Shown: positions 44,392 to 54,356 of the stretch, one piece after another
Layout: each line of letters starts with the position of its first letter
Position numbering within the stretch: position 1 is the first letter of the stretch
DNA from: Hydrogenovibrio sp. 3SP14C1
Lineage (GTDB): Bacteria > Pseudomonadota > Gammaproteobacteria > Thiomicrospirales > Thiomicrospiraceae
Direction of reading: 5' to 3'
Length of the DNA: 64,000 nt
Assembly (NCBI RefSeq): GCF_029625905.1
Contig: NZ_JARTLM010000011.1
Coordinates: 29,739 to 93,738 of the forward strand
Notes under the pieces: model-generated
Database searches by the model: none
What the model saw: only the letters and a program-made list of their open reading frames with translations
Told to the model about the DNA's origin: nothing
Translations under genes and position numbers: made by a program

Positions 44392-44781
44392 CTAAGCCAT
44401 TTGCTGCATTTGCTTTGGTATCGTGTTCCGAGTATGGCTGATTTGGTTATTTTCATCAAAATAAACCATAATCGGTTTGAATTCCTCAGCCTCTTTTTCA
44501 TCCATGCTTGCATAGGTTGCGATAATCAGCAAGTCACCAGGTGCTGCCTTGTGTGCAGCCGCGCCATTAACTGAGATAATCCCAGTGTTTTCTTCTGCTC
44601 GAATAGCATAAGTGGTAAAGCGGTTACCATTGTTGACATTGTAAATTTGAATTTGTTCGTATTCACGAATGCCTGCAACTTCCAAAAGATGAGCGTCAAT
44701 GGCACATGAACCTTCATAATTAAGTTCAGAGTGCGTAGTGGTCACACGATGGAGTTTAGATTTTAGCAAGGTAATTTGCAT
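44392..44781 (-). CDS. panD: Aspartate 1-decarboxylase
   Basis: Pyruvoyl enzyme making beta-alanine for PanC. The self-cleavage site G24-S25 (Y-E-G-S-C-A-I-D) matches the known proenzyme; S25 becomes the pyruvoyl group. 129 residues. It is separated from panBC by the motAB pair and faces it. An AAAGGT ribosome site precedes the ATG, and a TATAAT (minus strand, 44826-44821) lies about 40 nt upstream. Confidence 0.96.
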   Translation of the reverse strand: MQITLLKSKLHRVTTTHSELNYEGSCAIDAHLLEVAGIREYEQIQIYNVNNGNRFTTYAIRAEENTGIISVNGAAAHKAAPGDLLIIATYASMDEKEAEEFKPIMVYFDENNQISHTRNTIPKQMQQMA

Positions 44782-44820
44782 GCTATGAACCTTTTCAGTG
44801 AATAAATTTGCGAGTGGCAG

Positions 44821-44826
44821 ATTATA
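44821..44826 (-). promoter_or_regulatory. Consensus -10 box of panD
   Basis: TATAAT on the minus strand, about 40 nt before panD and right after the ppc terminator; no good -35. Confidence 0.35.
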
Positions 44827-44849
44827 ACTTATTTTTTTTAAAAGTGTTT

Positions 44850-44891
44850 AAAAGCACATATTGTTAACGAACATTCATTAACAATATGTGC
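44850..44891 (-). terminator. Long hairpin terminator of ppc
   Basis: GCACATATTGTTAA (44854-44867) and TTAACAATATGTGC (44878-44891) pair perfectly over 14 bp with a 10-nt loop that itself contains GAA/TTC. On the minus strand it follows the ppc stop by 20 nt and is followed by TTTT. It may also act as a regulator site for panD. Confidence 0.7.
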
Positions 44892-44911
44892 AATTATTAA
44901 CTTGCAATAGA

Positions 44912-47701
44912 TTAACCTGTATTTCGCATGCCTGCAGCAATTGCATTAATACTGTTTAAGAGCGGTGTTAACCATTTTTCACGCTCTTCATCAGAAAGAG
45001 ATTCATCTTTGTAGCGTTTTAATACCGCTATCTGAATATGGTTTAACGGCTCTAAGTAAGGTGTTCTTCGTGTTAATGAGAGAGCAACTTGTGGGGTGTC
45101 CGCCATTAGGTATTCATTACCGCTAATTTCTAAACAAGTTTCTACCGAACGAACATGCTCTTCAGAAATCATATTATAGATATGCTGTGCTTGCGTCTGA
45201 TCTTGACCAAGTTCACTATAATCTTTACCAATGATTAAATCTGTTTTGTATAGTGCCATTTGTATATTACTCAATAAGCCTTTGAAGAAAGGCCAGTTTT
45301 CATACATTTCTTTCAATTGTTCCGGGTTCTGGTTTTGCATCCAGTTATGTAATGCAGACCCGGTACCATACCAAGCAGGGAAAGTAAGGCGCGCTTGCGC
45401 CCAACCAAAGATCCATGGAATGGCACGAATCGATGACTTTGATAAGTTGCCTTTTTTACGATGCGATGGTCTTGACCCAATGTTTAATAAGCCAATCTCA
45501 TTTACAGGCGTTGCTTCGTAGAAGAATTTAAAGAACCCTTCGGTGTGGTCGGTTAATTCTCTGAAAGCATGCTCACCTTCTTTGGCCAGTTTTTGCATGG
45601 CCTCCAGATGTTCAGGACTGTCTTTTTGAGCAGGTTTAACAAGGCATTTACTGGCTTTCATTAAGCCGGTAACGCCCATTGAGAGCTCATACATCGCTGT
45701 TTCAGCATTGCTATATTTGTAAGACAGAACTTCACCTTGTTCTGTGAACTTGATTTCACCTCGAACGGTTCCTGTCGGCTGAGACAAGATGGCACTGTGT
45801 GTTGGGCCGCCACCGCGACCAACTGTTCCACCGCGGCCGTGGAATAGACGACAATCAATTTTGTATTCATCTGCAAGCTGCATAATTTGTTGCTGAGCTT
45901 GGTATAAGGTCCAAGCCGATGATAGGTTACCACCATCTTTAGCGGAATCTGAGTAACCCAGCATGATTTCTTGTTGATTCCCTGACGCTTTTAAAAGCGC
46001 ATGGTATGTCGGGTTATCAAAGAGTGCAGAGGTTACTGGAACGATGTGTTCTAAATCTTGAATTGTTTCAAATAAAGGGGAAACTCGAATTTTACAATAA
46101 GGTTCTCCCGCATTGTACCCAGCAAGTCCCGCTTGATGCGCTAGGAAGAGTACTTCCATGACATGACTGGCTTCATGTGTCATAGAAATAACGTAGTTGT
46201 TGAACGCTTTTTCACTGATTTCTTCGCGCATTCTACGCATGACATTGAAGACTTCTAATACTTCAACGGTCATTTCTTTTAAATCTAGATGTTGCGTATC
46301 AATGACGGTTGGAGATGAGACTTGCTGTGCTAATAAGTCTAATCTTTCTGCTTCTGATAAACTTACGTAGTCGATACCTAAATGTGACAGAAGGTCAGCA
46401 ACCGCATCTGTGTGAACCGTTGATTCTTGGCGAATATCTAAACGCATTAAGTAGAAACCGAACGTTTGCACCAAACGGATCAGGTCTTTCAGGTTGGCGT
46501 CGGCTACTTCTTGATCACCATGACTACATAGTGAGTCATAGATAAGTTCCAAGTCATCCAAGAAATCTTTTTCACTGTTATAACCAAATTTCGGTTTTTC
46601 GGCCGTTTCATCGTTCAGTTGGGCTTCGATATAATTCAGGTTTTCTTGTAGACGGCCGTGAATCAAGTATAAGAAGCGTCGATACGGTTCATCACGGAAA
46701 CGATCAGAACGTTTGTGAAAAACGCGCTCCTGTAAGTCGGCATCAATAATCGTGGCACGATTAATAACTTCTTGTTTGATGTCTGAAATATAACGCGACT
46801 GAGTTAAATGTGAACTGAGTTCATATATACGTTTTTGGTATTCATAGATTGCCGCACGACTTTGCATGAGCAATGCATTGATGGTCGTATCATGTGTGAC
46901 AAACGGGTTTCCATCACGATCTCCTCCGATCCATGATCCAAAATTTAGAAAATTAGGGGTTTGGATATTGTCTTCTGGATAGTGGCGAGCAAGTGCACGC
47001 TCCATATATCTGTAAACGGTCGGCACAGCCTTGAACAGAGATTGACGGAAATAATAAATACCATTTCGAATTTCATCTTCTACTGTTGGCTTCATTCGAC
47101 GAACTTCATCGGTTTTCCAAAGAACTTGAATTTGGTATTGAAGCTTTTTGATGACTTCTTCTTGTGCATAAGGGTTGTTGTAAGCTTCTGCTTCATTCAA
47201 TTCGCCTAGGGTTAAGAAAATTCGACGTAAATTTTCCATTACAGCGCGACGCTTTGATTCAGTTGGGTGCGCTGTAAAGACGGGAATGTAGCAAAGCTTA
47301 TTAATTAATGATTCAACTTCAGAAGCAACTAGTCCTTCTTGCTTAAATTCACTGATGGTATTCAAAACCGAACCCATCCATAAAGGGCCGTCTGATTTTA
47401 ACTGGCTTTGTCTTTCGTGGAACTGGTGCTCTTCTTCAGCGAGGTTGACCAAGCTAAAGTACAGGTTGAACGCTCTGATGATCAATATTAGGTTGTCAGG
47501 CGTTTGCGCTTCAATAAAGGCTTTGAGTTCTTTGCGTAACTCAGGGTTTTCTTTTTCGTGCAGTTGGATATAACCTTTTCTAAGTTTTTCAACTGCATCA
47601 AGCGTGGTTTTACCAACTTGTGTTTCAATAACTTCACCGAGTAATGAACCCAGTAGTTTTACACGAGATCGAAGTTGTTTATCACGAAGTTCCTTAGCCA
47701 T
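44912..47701 (-). CDS. ppc: Phosphoenolpyruvate carboxylase
   Basis: Fixes bicarbonate onto PEP to give oxaloacetate, replenishing the citric acid cycle or its biosynthetic branches. 929 residues. Signatures: V-F-T-A-H-P-T-E-S-K-R-R (catalytic His), G-G-D-R-D-G-N-P, and H-G-R-G-G-T-V-G-R-G-G-G-P. The C-terminus ends in N-T-G (R-N-T-G), the conserved PEPC terminus. A CGGAAC ribosome site and an extended -10 promoter precede it, a long hairpin follows. Confidence 0.98.
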   Translation of the reverse strand: MAKELRDKQLRSRVKLLGSLLGEVIETQVGKTTLDAVEKLRKGYIQLHEKENPELRKELKAFIEAQTPDNLILIIRAFNLYFSLVNLAEEEHQFHERQSQLKSDGPLWMGSVLNTISEFKQEGLVASEVESLINKLCYIPVFTAHPTESKRRAVMENLRRIFLTLGELNEAEAYNNPYAQEEVIKKLQYQIQVLWKTDEVRRMKPTVEDEIRNGIYYFRQSLFKAVPTVYRYMERALARHYPEDNIQTPNFLNFGSWIGGDRDGNPFVTHDTTINALLMQSRAAIYEYQKRIYELSSHLTQSRYISDIKQEVINRATIIDADLQERVFHKRSDRFRDEPYRRFLYLIHGRLQENLNYIEAQLNDETAEKPKFGYNSEKDFLDDLELIYDSLCSHGDQEVADANLKDLIRLVQTFGFYLMRLDIRQESTVHTDAVADLLSHLGIDYVSLSEAERLDLLAQQVSSPTVIDTQHLDLKEMTVEVLEVFNVMRRMREEISEKAFNNYVISMTHEASHVMEVLFLAHQAGLAGYNAGEPYCKIRVSPLFETIQDLEHIVPVTSALFDNPTYHALLKASGNQQEIMLGYSDSAKDGGNLSSAWTLYQAQQQIMQLADEYKIDCRLFHGRGGTVGRGGGPTHSAILSQPTGTVRGEIKFTEQGEVLSYKYSNAETAMYELSMGVTGLMKASKCLVKPAQKDSPEHLEAMQKLAKEGEHAFRELTDHTEGFFKFFYEATPVNEIGLLNIGSRPSHRKKGNLSKSSIRAIPWIFGWAQARLTFPAWYGTGSALHNWMQNQNPEQLKEMYENWPFFKGLLSNIQMALYKTDLIIGKDYSELGQDQTQAQHIYNMISEEHVRSVETCLEISGNEYLMADTPQVALSLTRRTPYLEPLNHIQIAVLKRYKDESLSDEEREKWLTPLLNSINAIAAGMRNTG

Positions 47702-47742
47702 TATTTGTTCCGTTGCTTATTTAAATTTAAAAATATTAAGGG

Positions 47743-47751
47743 ATTATAGCA
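47743..47751 (-). promoter_or_regulatory. Extended -10 promoter of ppc
   Basis: TGCTATAAT on the minus strand, a perfect extended -10, about 45 nt before ppc. Upstream is the palindrome AGCGAC-GA-GTCGCT (47772-47785), a possible operator. Confidence 0.6.
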
Positions 47752-47841
47752 TTTTTCCACTCATAAATATGAGCGACGAGTCGCTAAAATCATAGAGTTT
47801 TCGAAATTTTGCGCACGAAAAAGTTAAAAATCACGTTCTTT

Positions 47842-48762
47842 TTAGAGGTCCCAGCGATTGTGAGTCCATAAGTATTGTGCAGGGTTCGTTTTTATTTCAG
47901 CTTCATAAAGTTGGTGTAGTCTTAAAATGTCTGAATAATCATCACCGGACGGAAAATTGTCCAGGCCTGGGAGAATTGTGATTTCATAATGTTGCTCTGC
48001 GCGTTTTGTAAAGACCGGCAGCACTTTAGCATTTCCCAATTTAGCCAATTTACAAATGCCCGGATTGCTGGGGGCGTCAACACCAAAAAAAGGCACTTTA
48101 ATGCTTCCTTTTGCCCTGTAGCGCTGGTCAGGTAGAATCATGATGTTTTCGTTGTCTTTAAGTGCTTTGATCATGGCGCGAGTATTGGTATTTGCTAAGG
48201 GTACTACCGATTGTCCTGAATCCTGTGTTGAAGTTCGACTCTTGGTTATGAGGTACTCCATTAAAGGGTTATCGTGTTGACGGTAAATTGGACGGAAAGG
48301 GGTAACATGAGACAACATTAATCCAGTCGTTTCAATTGTCGTGAAATGAGGTACAACGAACAACAATCCTTGACCCGGATACTTTTGTAGATTTTCTAAG
48401 CCATGAAAGGTAAAAAATGGCATTTTTTCATTTTTCTTATGAGGGTGTCGGTGACTCCCCCATAGATTAATGGTGGTTTCAATTAAGCTGATTCCTAACG
48501 ATTCAAAGTGCTCTTTTAGGATAATTTCAATCTGTTCTTCAGCTGTGTCTGGAAAGCTTAACTGTAAATTTTTTCGAGCCAGTGATTTCCGAGAGGGGGC
48601 AATATAGTAAAGCAACTGCCCAATTTTTTTTCCGGTAAAAAATTTTAAAGTGCGTGGTAAAAAGCTGATCAGCCTGAGCAGTAAAAAACCAAGCCATATT
48701 CCCCAGTATTTAGGACAAAGGAATTGGAGTTTAAACTTTTGTGTTGGCTTAAGCTTGCTCAC
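47842..48762 (-). CDS. Lipid A acyltransferase, LpxL/HtrB family
   Basis: Membrane acyltransferase that adds a secondary acyl chain to Kdo2-lipid A or a related precursor. 306 residues, an N-terminal membrane anchor (about residues 16-36), catalytic H-F-T-T-I-E (H-x4-E) and downstream [18 protein letters not shown]. It overlaps the end of msbA by 14 nt, so the two are translationally coupled. Which acyl position it serves is not clear. CCAGGCCTGG lies near its 3' end. Confidence 0.88.
   Translation of the reverse strand: MSKLKPTQKFKLQFLCPKYWGIWLGFLLLRLISFLPRTLKFFTGKKIGQLLYYIAPSRKSLARKNLQLSFPDTAEEQIEIILKEHFESLGISLIETTINLWGSHRHPHKKNEKMPFFTFHGLENLQKYPGQGLLFVVPHFTTIETTGLMLSHVTPFRPIYRQHDNPLMEYLITKSRTSTQDSGQSVVPLANTNTRAMIKALKDNENIMILPDQRYRAKGSIKVPFFGVDAPSNPGICKLAKLGNAKVLPVFTKRAEQHYEITILPGLDNFPSGDDYSDILRLHQLYEAEIKTNPAQYLWTHNRWDL
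47961..47970. repeat. Iterated palindrome CCAGGCCTGG, inside lpxL-like gene
   Basis: Exact copy; on the coding (minus) strand reads P-G-L. Confidence 0.9.
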
Positions 48763-50497
48763 TGAGACTGCCTTGTTTGTAAAGTTGGCCGTAAATAGAA
48801 TTTAAGGCAATCAGTTCATCGTGTGTTCCTTGTTCTTTAAGCGTACCTTCTTCCAGCACAATAATGTTATCTGCATTCTCAATGGTGCTTAAACGGTGCG
48901 CGATAATGATCACAGTTCTATTTTGTCTAAGTGTGTTCATGGCTTCTTGAATCAGTTTTTCACTTTGGTTATCTAATGCCGAGGTGGCCTCATCCATGAT
49001 TAAGATAGGCGCATTCTTCAAAAAGGCTCTGGCAATCGCTAAGCGTTGGCGTTGTCCTCCAGAGAGTAAAGTGCCATTATCACCAATAATGGTGTTTAAT
49101 CCTTCAGGAAGTTTTTCGATAAACTCCCAAGCGTGGGCTGCTTTTGCAGCGTTGATAATCGCCTGTTCATCAAACTTTTCATGTCCATAGGCAATATTAG
49201 ATGCAATCGTATCATTAAATAGAACGACATTTTGACTCACAAAAGCTATGTTTTGTCTGAGGTTTGTAAGTTCTATCTCGTTGAGAGGGATATTATCAAT
49301 AGTGATTTTACCATCGTGGTCTTTAATTTGGTAAAAGCGGGAAATGAGGTTGGCCAAAGTTGTTTTCCCGCTACCGGATTGTCCAACCAATGCCGTTGTT
49401 TTTTTTGATGCAATCGTTAGGTTAAGTTGTCTTAGAGCTGTTTTTTCTGAATTGGGATAACGAAATGTTACGTTATCAAATGTAATATGCCCCTGGCAGT
49501 TTTCTAGTTTTATAGAGCCTTTATTAGGTTCATCTGGTTGATCAAGTAGCTCAAAAATGCTTTCAGATGCAGCCATTCCTTTTTGAATTGTTTCATTAAT
49601 GTTGGTTAGGCGTCTAATGGGCTCAAAAATCATGGCCATTGCCGTTATAAATGCGATAAATTCACCAGGAGTGAAAAGGTCCTTAGAAGACATTAGTGAA
49701 GCGGCATATAAGACAATTGATAGAGCAGTGGCAGCTAAAATTTGAACAAGAGGTACGTTAAGCGCCGATACTTTTACCACATCCATCGTGTGTCGTCTGA
49801 GGGTTTCTGCAGTGGTGAAGAATCTGTTTTCTTCATATTTTTCAGCATTGTAGAGTTTAATATCTCGATGTCCGTTCAGCCCTTCTTCTAGTCTTTGTGT
49901 TAGTTCTCCCATGCTATTTTGCATTTCTTTACTGGAGTTACGCATGAGCTTACTTGCTCTATCAATGATTATAGCTATCACGGGCCCAATAATAAGCATT
50001 AGAAGTGTTAATTGCCAAGATGTATACAGTAAAAAACCAGTTAACCCAATGATGATCATTGAATCTCGAATAATGATAATCCATGCCTCGCTTAACGAGT
50101 TTCCTACTTGAGGAACGTCATAAGTAACTTTAGATAGGAGTTTGCCTGTCGTATATTCATAGTGTTTTTGAAGAGGCATGTTGTTAACTTTTACAAACAT
50201 TTCTGACCGAATGTCTAAAATTGCCTTGTGGGCAATCCATTCACTGGAGACCTTGCTAATATATTCAGCCACTCCTTTTACAACAAATACCAATAAAATG
50301 AGCAAAGGTATTTGAATGATTGATTGGGGATCTTTAGCAATTAAGCTGTCATCAACAAGTGGCTTTAGCAGTGCCGGCATGAGTGGTTCCATTGCTGCTG
50401 CAGCGAGTAATGCAACCAGTGTTAATATGACTTTTTTCCAGTAAGGTTTGATGTAACTGAGCAACCTTGAATAAAGTATTCGAGTTTCTTTTTTCAT
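48749..50497 (-). CDS. msbA: Lipid A export ATP-binding/permease protein
   Basis: Half-size ABC exporter that flips lipid A core across the inner membrane. 582 residues: six membrane helices (about 1-310) then the ABC domain with Walker [10 protein letters not shown], signature [10 protein letters not shown] and Walker [11 protein letters not shown]. Size and the LPS neighbourhood (lpxL-like downstream, hldD/waaC divergent) point to MsbA over other ABC exporters. Starts 4 nt after the phosphatase gene. Confidence 0.94.
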   Translation of the reverse strand: MKKETRILYSRLLSYIKPYWKKVILTLVALLAAAAMEPLMPALLKPLVDDSLIAKDPQSIIQIPLLILLVFVVKGVAEYISKVSSEWIAHKAILDIRSEMFVKVNNMPLQKHYEYTTGKLLSKVTYDVPQVGNSLSEAWIIIIRDSMIIIGLTGFLLYTSWQLTLLMLIIGPVIAIIIDRASKLMRNSSKEMQNSMGELTQRLEEGLNGHRDIKLYNAEKYEENRFFTTAETLRRHTMDVVKVSALNVPLVQILAATALSIVLYAASLMSSKDLFTPGEFIAFITAMAMIFEPIRRLTNINETIQKGMAASESIFELLDQPDEPNKGSIKLENCQGHITFDNVTFRYPNSEKTALRQLNLTIASKKTTALVGQSGSGKTTLANLISRFYQIKDHDGKITIDNIPLNEIELTNLRQNIAFVSQNVVLFNDTIASNIAYGHEKFDEQAIINAAKAAHAWEFIEKLPEGLNTIIGDNGTLLSGGQRQRLAIARAFLKNAPILIMDEATSALDNQSEKLIQEAMNTLRQNRTVIIIAHRLSTIENADNIIVLEEGTLKEQGTHDELIALNSIYGQLYKQGSLSEQA

Positions 50498-50501
50498 ATT
50501 T

Positions 50502-51185
50502 TTATTCTCGGCGCAGAATTTTATTTACAATGAATTTTCCGAGCGCATTAGTTCTAAAGTTTTTGTTTAATAAGTCTCTATCGTAGTGTTCTTGTACCCA
50601 ATCAATAAATTCAATGTCAGGATGCGTTTCGTGAAAAGTTTTAAAGGAGTCAAAAAAATAATCTAATATGCCTGTTTCTGCCCACTTTATATGGCCAAAT
50701 TTTAAACCAAGCTGGTGAATGTTTTCAATTGGCTGGTTCTTCATGAAATGCAAATAAAGTGTACTGGCTAATCCTGCTCTGTCAGCACCCGATTTACAGT
50801 GCAGCAATACAGGGTAGTCAATTTTTTTAAGTAATTCTTTAAAGGCTATGATTTCATCTACTTGTGGGAGATCTCTTGATGAGAACCTAAATGTATAAAG
50901 TTTAATATCATGTTTTTGGCAAGCATCAAATTCAAGTTTATATTGTCCAGAGAACTCATTTCGGTTAAAGGTAGAGCTGTTTTGACCTCTTAGGTTAATA
51001 ATGGTTTTGATGCCCAAATTTTTTTTTAGTGATTTGATTGTTCTTGGGGCCGGGTGATTACTTCTATAAGCATTCTCAGAAAGCTTGTGGAAGTTGCGGT
51101 AAAAAGCACGAAGAATTTCATGGTCTATAATCCATGCCTCAAATAATGCTTTTATTTTGTGCCACCTAGTTTGTAATAATGCCAT
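50502..51185 (-). CDS. Dual-specificity/tyrosine phosphatase-like protein in LPS operon
   Basis: 227 residues of the cysteine-phosphatase type: G-I-K-T-I-I-N-L-R, a likely general acid D105 in S-S-R-D-L-P, and the P-loop H-C130-K-S-G-A-D-R136-A-G. The N-terminal ~25 residues are helical without a clear signal peptide, so the enzyme is probably cytoplasmic or membrane-attached. It heads a three-gene operon with msbA and the lpxL-like acyltransferase. The substrate is not known; a phospholipid or lipid A phosphate is suggested only by context. Confidence 0.8.
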   Translation of the reverse strand: MALLQTRWHKIKALFEAWIIDHEILRAFYRNFHKLSENAYRSNHPAPRTIKSLKKNLGIKTIINLRGQNSSTFNRNEFSGQYKLEFDACQKHDIKLYTFRFSSRDLPQVDEIIAFKELLKKIDYPVLLHCKSGADRAGLASTLYLHFMKNQPIENIHQLGLKFGHIKWAETGILDYFFDSFKTFHETHPDIEFIDWVQEHYDRDLLNKNFRTNALGKFIVNKILRRE

Positions 51186-51286
51186 TGAGCTCTCAAGATA
51201 TTGCTTTAAAAAGGAGGTATTTTACTCTTTTTGGTGTCAGATAAAATGATAAAATTGTAGCATTCGTATTTTTTGAAGGAAGTCTG

Positions 51287-52255
51287 ATGATTGTTGTTAC
51301 AGGTGGCGCGGGGTTTATTGGCTCTAATATCGTTAAAACTTTAAATGCCCAAGGGCGAACGGATATTTTGGTCGTTGATAATCTTAAGAATGGTAAAAAA
51401 TTCATTAATATTGCCGATTGTGATATTGCAGATTATCTGGATAAAGAAGACTTTCAATCCCGTATCTTCGCTGAAGAAGGCTTGCCTGATATTGAGTGTG
51501 TTTTTCACGAAGGTGCTTGTTCTGCGACAACAGAATGGGATGGAAAGTACATGATGGACAATAACTATGAGTACTCTAAAGATATTCTGAATTATTGTTT
51601 AAATCGAAAAATTCCTTTTTTATATGCGTCGTCAGCCGCTGTCTATGGCGATGGACCAACTTTTATCGAAGAACGGCAATATGAAAAACCTTTGAATGTA
51701 TATGGATACTCAAAGTTTCAATTCGATCAATATGTAAGACGTATCTTGCCTCTTGCTGAAAGCCAGGTTGCTGGGTTTCGTTATTTTAATGTGTATGGGC
51801 CTCGTGAGCAGCATAAAGGAGATATGGCCAGTGTAGCCTTTAAACTGCATAACCAGGTGTTGGCGGGCGAGAAATTAAAATTATTTGGCGCGTATGATGG
51901 GTATGAAGCGGGCATGCAAACGCGCGATTTTGTGTTTATTGAAGACGTGGTGAATGTAAATCTTTGGTTTATGGAAAATCCTGAACAGTCGGGTATTTTT
52001 AATTTAGGACCTGCAGCGGCTGAACCCTTTAAAAACATTGCGGATGCCGTGATTGATTTTCATGGACAGGGTGAAATTGAATATATTCCTTTTCCAGATC
52101 GATTAAAAGGGGCGTATCAAAGCTTTACGCAAGCCGATAATTCGAGCTTAAGGGAAGCGGGATATGACAAACCTTTCCATACAGTTGCGGAAGGTGTGCG
52201 GAAATACCTGCGCTGGTTAAGTGATAACCCAAGAGTGTTGGACTTCTCAAAATAA
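51287..52255 (+). CDS. hldD: ADP-L-glycero-D-manno-heptose 6-epimerase
   Basis: Makes the heptose donor for the LPS inner core. Short-chain dehydrogenase fold with [11 protein letters not shown] at the start, catalytic Y-G-Y-S-K (Y-x3-K), V-F-H-E-G-A-C-S and E-Q-H-K-G-D-M-A-S. 322 residues. First gene of the six-gene plus-strand LPS operon; waaC begins 2 nt after its stop. An extended -10-like TGATAAAAT (51247-51255) lies upstream. Confidence 0.96.
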   Translation: MIVVTGGAGFIGSNIVKTLNAQGRTDILVVDNLKNGKKFINIADCDIADYLDKEDFQSRIFAEEGLPDIECVFHEGACSATTEWDGKYMMDNNYEYSKDILNYCLNRKIPFLYASSAAVYGDGPTFIEERQYEKPLNVYGYSKFQFDQYVRRILPLAESQVAGFRYFNVYGPREQHKGDMASVAFKLHNQVLAGEKLKLFGAYDGYEAGMQTRDFVFIEDVVNVNLWFMENPEQSGIFNLGPAAAEPFKNIADAVIDFHGQGEIEYIPFPDRLKGAYQSFTQADNSSLREAGYDKPFHTVAEGVRKYLRWLSDNPRVLDFSK

Positions 52256-52257
52256 TA

Positions 52258-53298
52258 ATGCGGGTTTTAATTGTCAAAATGTCCTCAATGGGAGATGTGT
52301 TTCACACCTTTCCTGCATTAAGCGATGCAATGCAAGCCATCCCTGGTTTGAAAGTGGACTGGGTGGTGGAAAAGTCTTTTTCTGAAATCCCCGAATGGCA
52401 TCCAGTAGTAAATGAAGTATTTCCAATTGAACTACGAAAGTGGCGCCAAACCTTTTGGAAAAAAGAAACACGCCAAGCCGTGCAGGCATTTTTTCAGCAA
52501 GTAAATCAACATCATTACGATTTTGTGATTGATGCACAAGGTTTGTTAAAAAGCTTGTGGGTTGTACGAAAAATTCAAACGGGTAAAAAAGTCGGTCTGG
52601 ATTGGCATAGTGCGCGTGAGCCACTAGCCAGTTTGGGTTACGATGAAAAAATCCATGTACCTAAAAGTCAACATGCCATTGAGCGACTCAGACAACTTTT
52701 TTCTACAGCGTTAAACTATGATTATTCATTAAATTCTCCTATTCGCTATGGATTGAATACTGCCGATTGGTCTAAACCTGCTGAGCTCACTCAGCTGTTT
52801 GGCGATGATGTGTATAGCGTGTTTTTACACGGAACGACTTGGGATACAAAGTTGTGGCCAGAAGACTATTGGATAGAGTTACTTCAAAAAGTGGTTGAAA
52901 ACGGGCGAAAAGTTGTGCTGCCCTGGGGAACACAAGCAGAGTTTGAGCGTGCCAGGCGTATTGCGAAATCGGTTAAAAATAACCAGGCCTGGGTGCCCAA
53001 TGCACCACTTAGTTTGAGTACTATGGCTCGAATATTAAAGTTTTCAGATTTTGTTGTTTCTGTTGATACCGGGTTGTCTCATGTTGCTTCCGCTTTAAAT
53101 GTACCCATGGTGGTTTTGTATCGGGTAACAGATCCTTTAATTGTTGGTGCCCAAGGGCGCTATGTAGAATGTTTATGCTCTCCACTTTCTAAAGCTTACC
53201 TCAAAAAATTTAAAACGAATAAACAGAAGCGTTTATCTTTAGAAAGCCTTGATGTTGAGACTGTTATTTATACTTTGGAAAAGAAGTTGAATGAATAA
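52258..53298 (+). CDS. waaC: Lipopolysaccharide heptosyltransferase I
   Basis: GT9 enzyme adding the first heptose to Kdo2-lipid A. It begins M-R-V-L-I-V-K-M-S-S-M-G-D-V-F-H-T-F-P-A, the WaaC acceptor motif, with A-Q-G-L-L-K-S in the middle and the donor site W-D-T-K-L-W-P and S-V-D-T-G-L-S-H. 346 residues. It overlaps the next gene by 8 nt. Contains CCAGGCCTGG. Confidence 0.94.
   Translation: MRVLIVKMSSMGDVFHTFPALSDAMQAIPGLKVDWVVEKSFSEIPEWHPVVNEVFPIELRKWRQTFWKKETRQAVQAFFQQVNQHHYDFVIDAQGLLKSLWVVRKIQTGKKVGLDWHSAREPLASLGYDEKIHVPKSQHAIERLRQLFSTALNYDYSLNSPIRYGLNTADWSKPAELTQLFGDDVYSVFLHGTTWDTKLWPEDYWIELLQKVVENGRKVVLPWGTQAEFERARRIAKSVKNNQAWVPNAPLSLSTMARILKFSDFVVSVDTGLSHVASALNVPMVVLYRVTDPLIVGAQGRYVECLCSPLSKAYLKKFKTNKQKRLSLESLDVETVIYTLEKKLNE
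52983..52992. repeat. Iterated palindrome CCAGGCCTGG, inside waaC
   Basis: Exact copy, encoding Q-A-W in frame. Confidence 0.9.
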
Positions 53299-54343
53299 TC
53301 ATCAGATTTGCCTTTATGTGCCTTCAACTCCGTTTAATTTACTACTGAGTTTCATAGATGCACTTGGCCGAGAAGAAAATTGCATTCTTGTTTTTATTGA
53401 TCAGAAGTTCATAACTCCTTATGTTTCAGAACTTGAAAAGTTATCATGCTCTCCATTTAAAAAAGTTTTTTCTTTGTACGGGAAGGCTTCAGGTATTCAA
53501 AAATTAAAAGAGCGTAAGTCTAATTTTAAATTTTTACAGTCATTAATAGACGAATATGACATTAGAGAGGTTGTGGCCGGAAGTGATCGTCGAATTGAAT
53601 TTCAATTTGTAGTGCATCAGTTAACGTTAAGACACAAAAATATTACCGCAAGCTATTTGGATGATGGTCTTTATAGTTATTTAGCTTGGCAGAGATCGTG
53701 GTTGAAATATACTGTAAATAGTTTAATTAAAAAACTGTTTTATGGTTTATGGTGGCGAGAACCGCATACTCCCGGCTGCTCTTCTTATATCAATCAATCA
53801 ATCCTGATCTCACCGGAAAAAGCATTATCGTGTCTGATTAATAGGAAAGTAAAAAAGCTGGATTTATCTCAGTTCAATAATAGCTGTTTAAAAAGTTGGA
53901 CAGCTAAATTATTGGATTCATTTCAATGTGATGTTGCCACTGTCTCGAATATGGATGTCTGTTTTATTCTGCCTCATCCGAATGATATAAAAAAAATGCC
54001 GAATTACGTTGATAATTTAAAATCTCAAATTCAACGTAAAATCGCAAAAGGCCAAATAGTTGGAGTTAAATACCATCCTAGGTTTGAAGATCAAGATTTA
54101 TTTGGTTTGAAACAGTTTGATAATGTCATGATTCTTCCAAGTGCCTTGGCATTTGAGTTTTTGATCCCATTCTTAAAATATCATGCCTATATTATTGGGG
54201 ACTACACCACGGTAATGTTGACTGCGAAAATGCTTAGGAATGATTTGAATGTAATCGCAAATATTGAAACAAAAAATGATTATGAAAGACCTTTGTTGTC
54301 AGTTATGAAGTTATTTGACGTTACGGTTGTTAATAAAACATAA
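53291..54343 (+). CDS. Putative glycosyltransferase, bacterial sialyltransferase-like
   Basis: 350 residues that I cannot place in a family with certainty. The pattern of bacterial GT-B sialyl/polysialyl transferases can be seen: D124-D125-G126 in L-D-D-G-L-Y-S-Y, then H262-P263 in K-Y-H-P-R, then paired S/T residues (G-D-Y-T-T-V-M). The base composition is clearly more A/T-rich than in waaC. Within an LPS operon it probably adds an outer-core sugar; the sugar is unknown and need not be sialic acid. Confidence 0.6.
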   Translation: MNNHQICLYVPSTPFNLLLSFIDALGREENCILVFIDQKFITPYVSELEKLSCSPFKKVFSLYGKASGIQKLKERKSNFKFLQSLIDEYDIREVVAGSDRRIEFQFVVHQLTLRHKNITASYLDDGLYSYLAWQRSWLKYTVNSLIKKLFYGLWWREPHTPGCSSYINQSILISPEKALSCLINRKVKKLDLSQFNNSCLKSWTAKLLDSFQCDVATVSNMDVCFILPHPNDIKKMPNYVDNLKSQIQRKIAKGQIVGVKYHPRFEDQDLFGLKQFDNVMILPSALAFEFLIPFLKYHAYIIGDYTTVMLTAKMLRNDLNVIANIETKNDYERPLLSVMKLFDVTVVNKT

Positions 54344-54356
54344 AGAGGACACTTAA

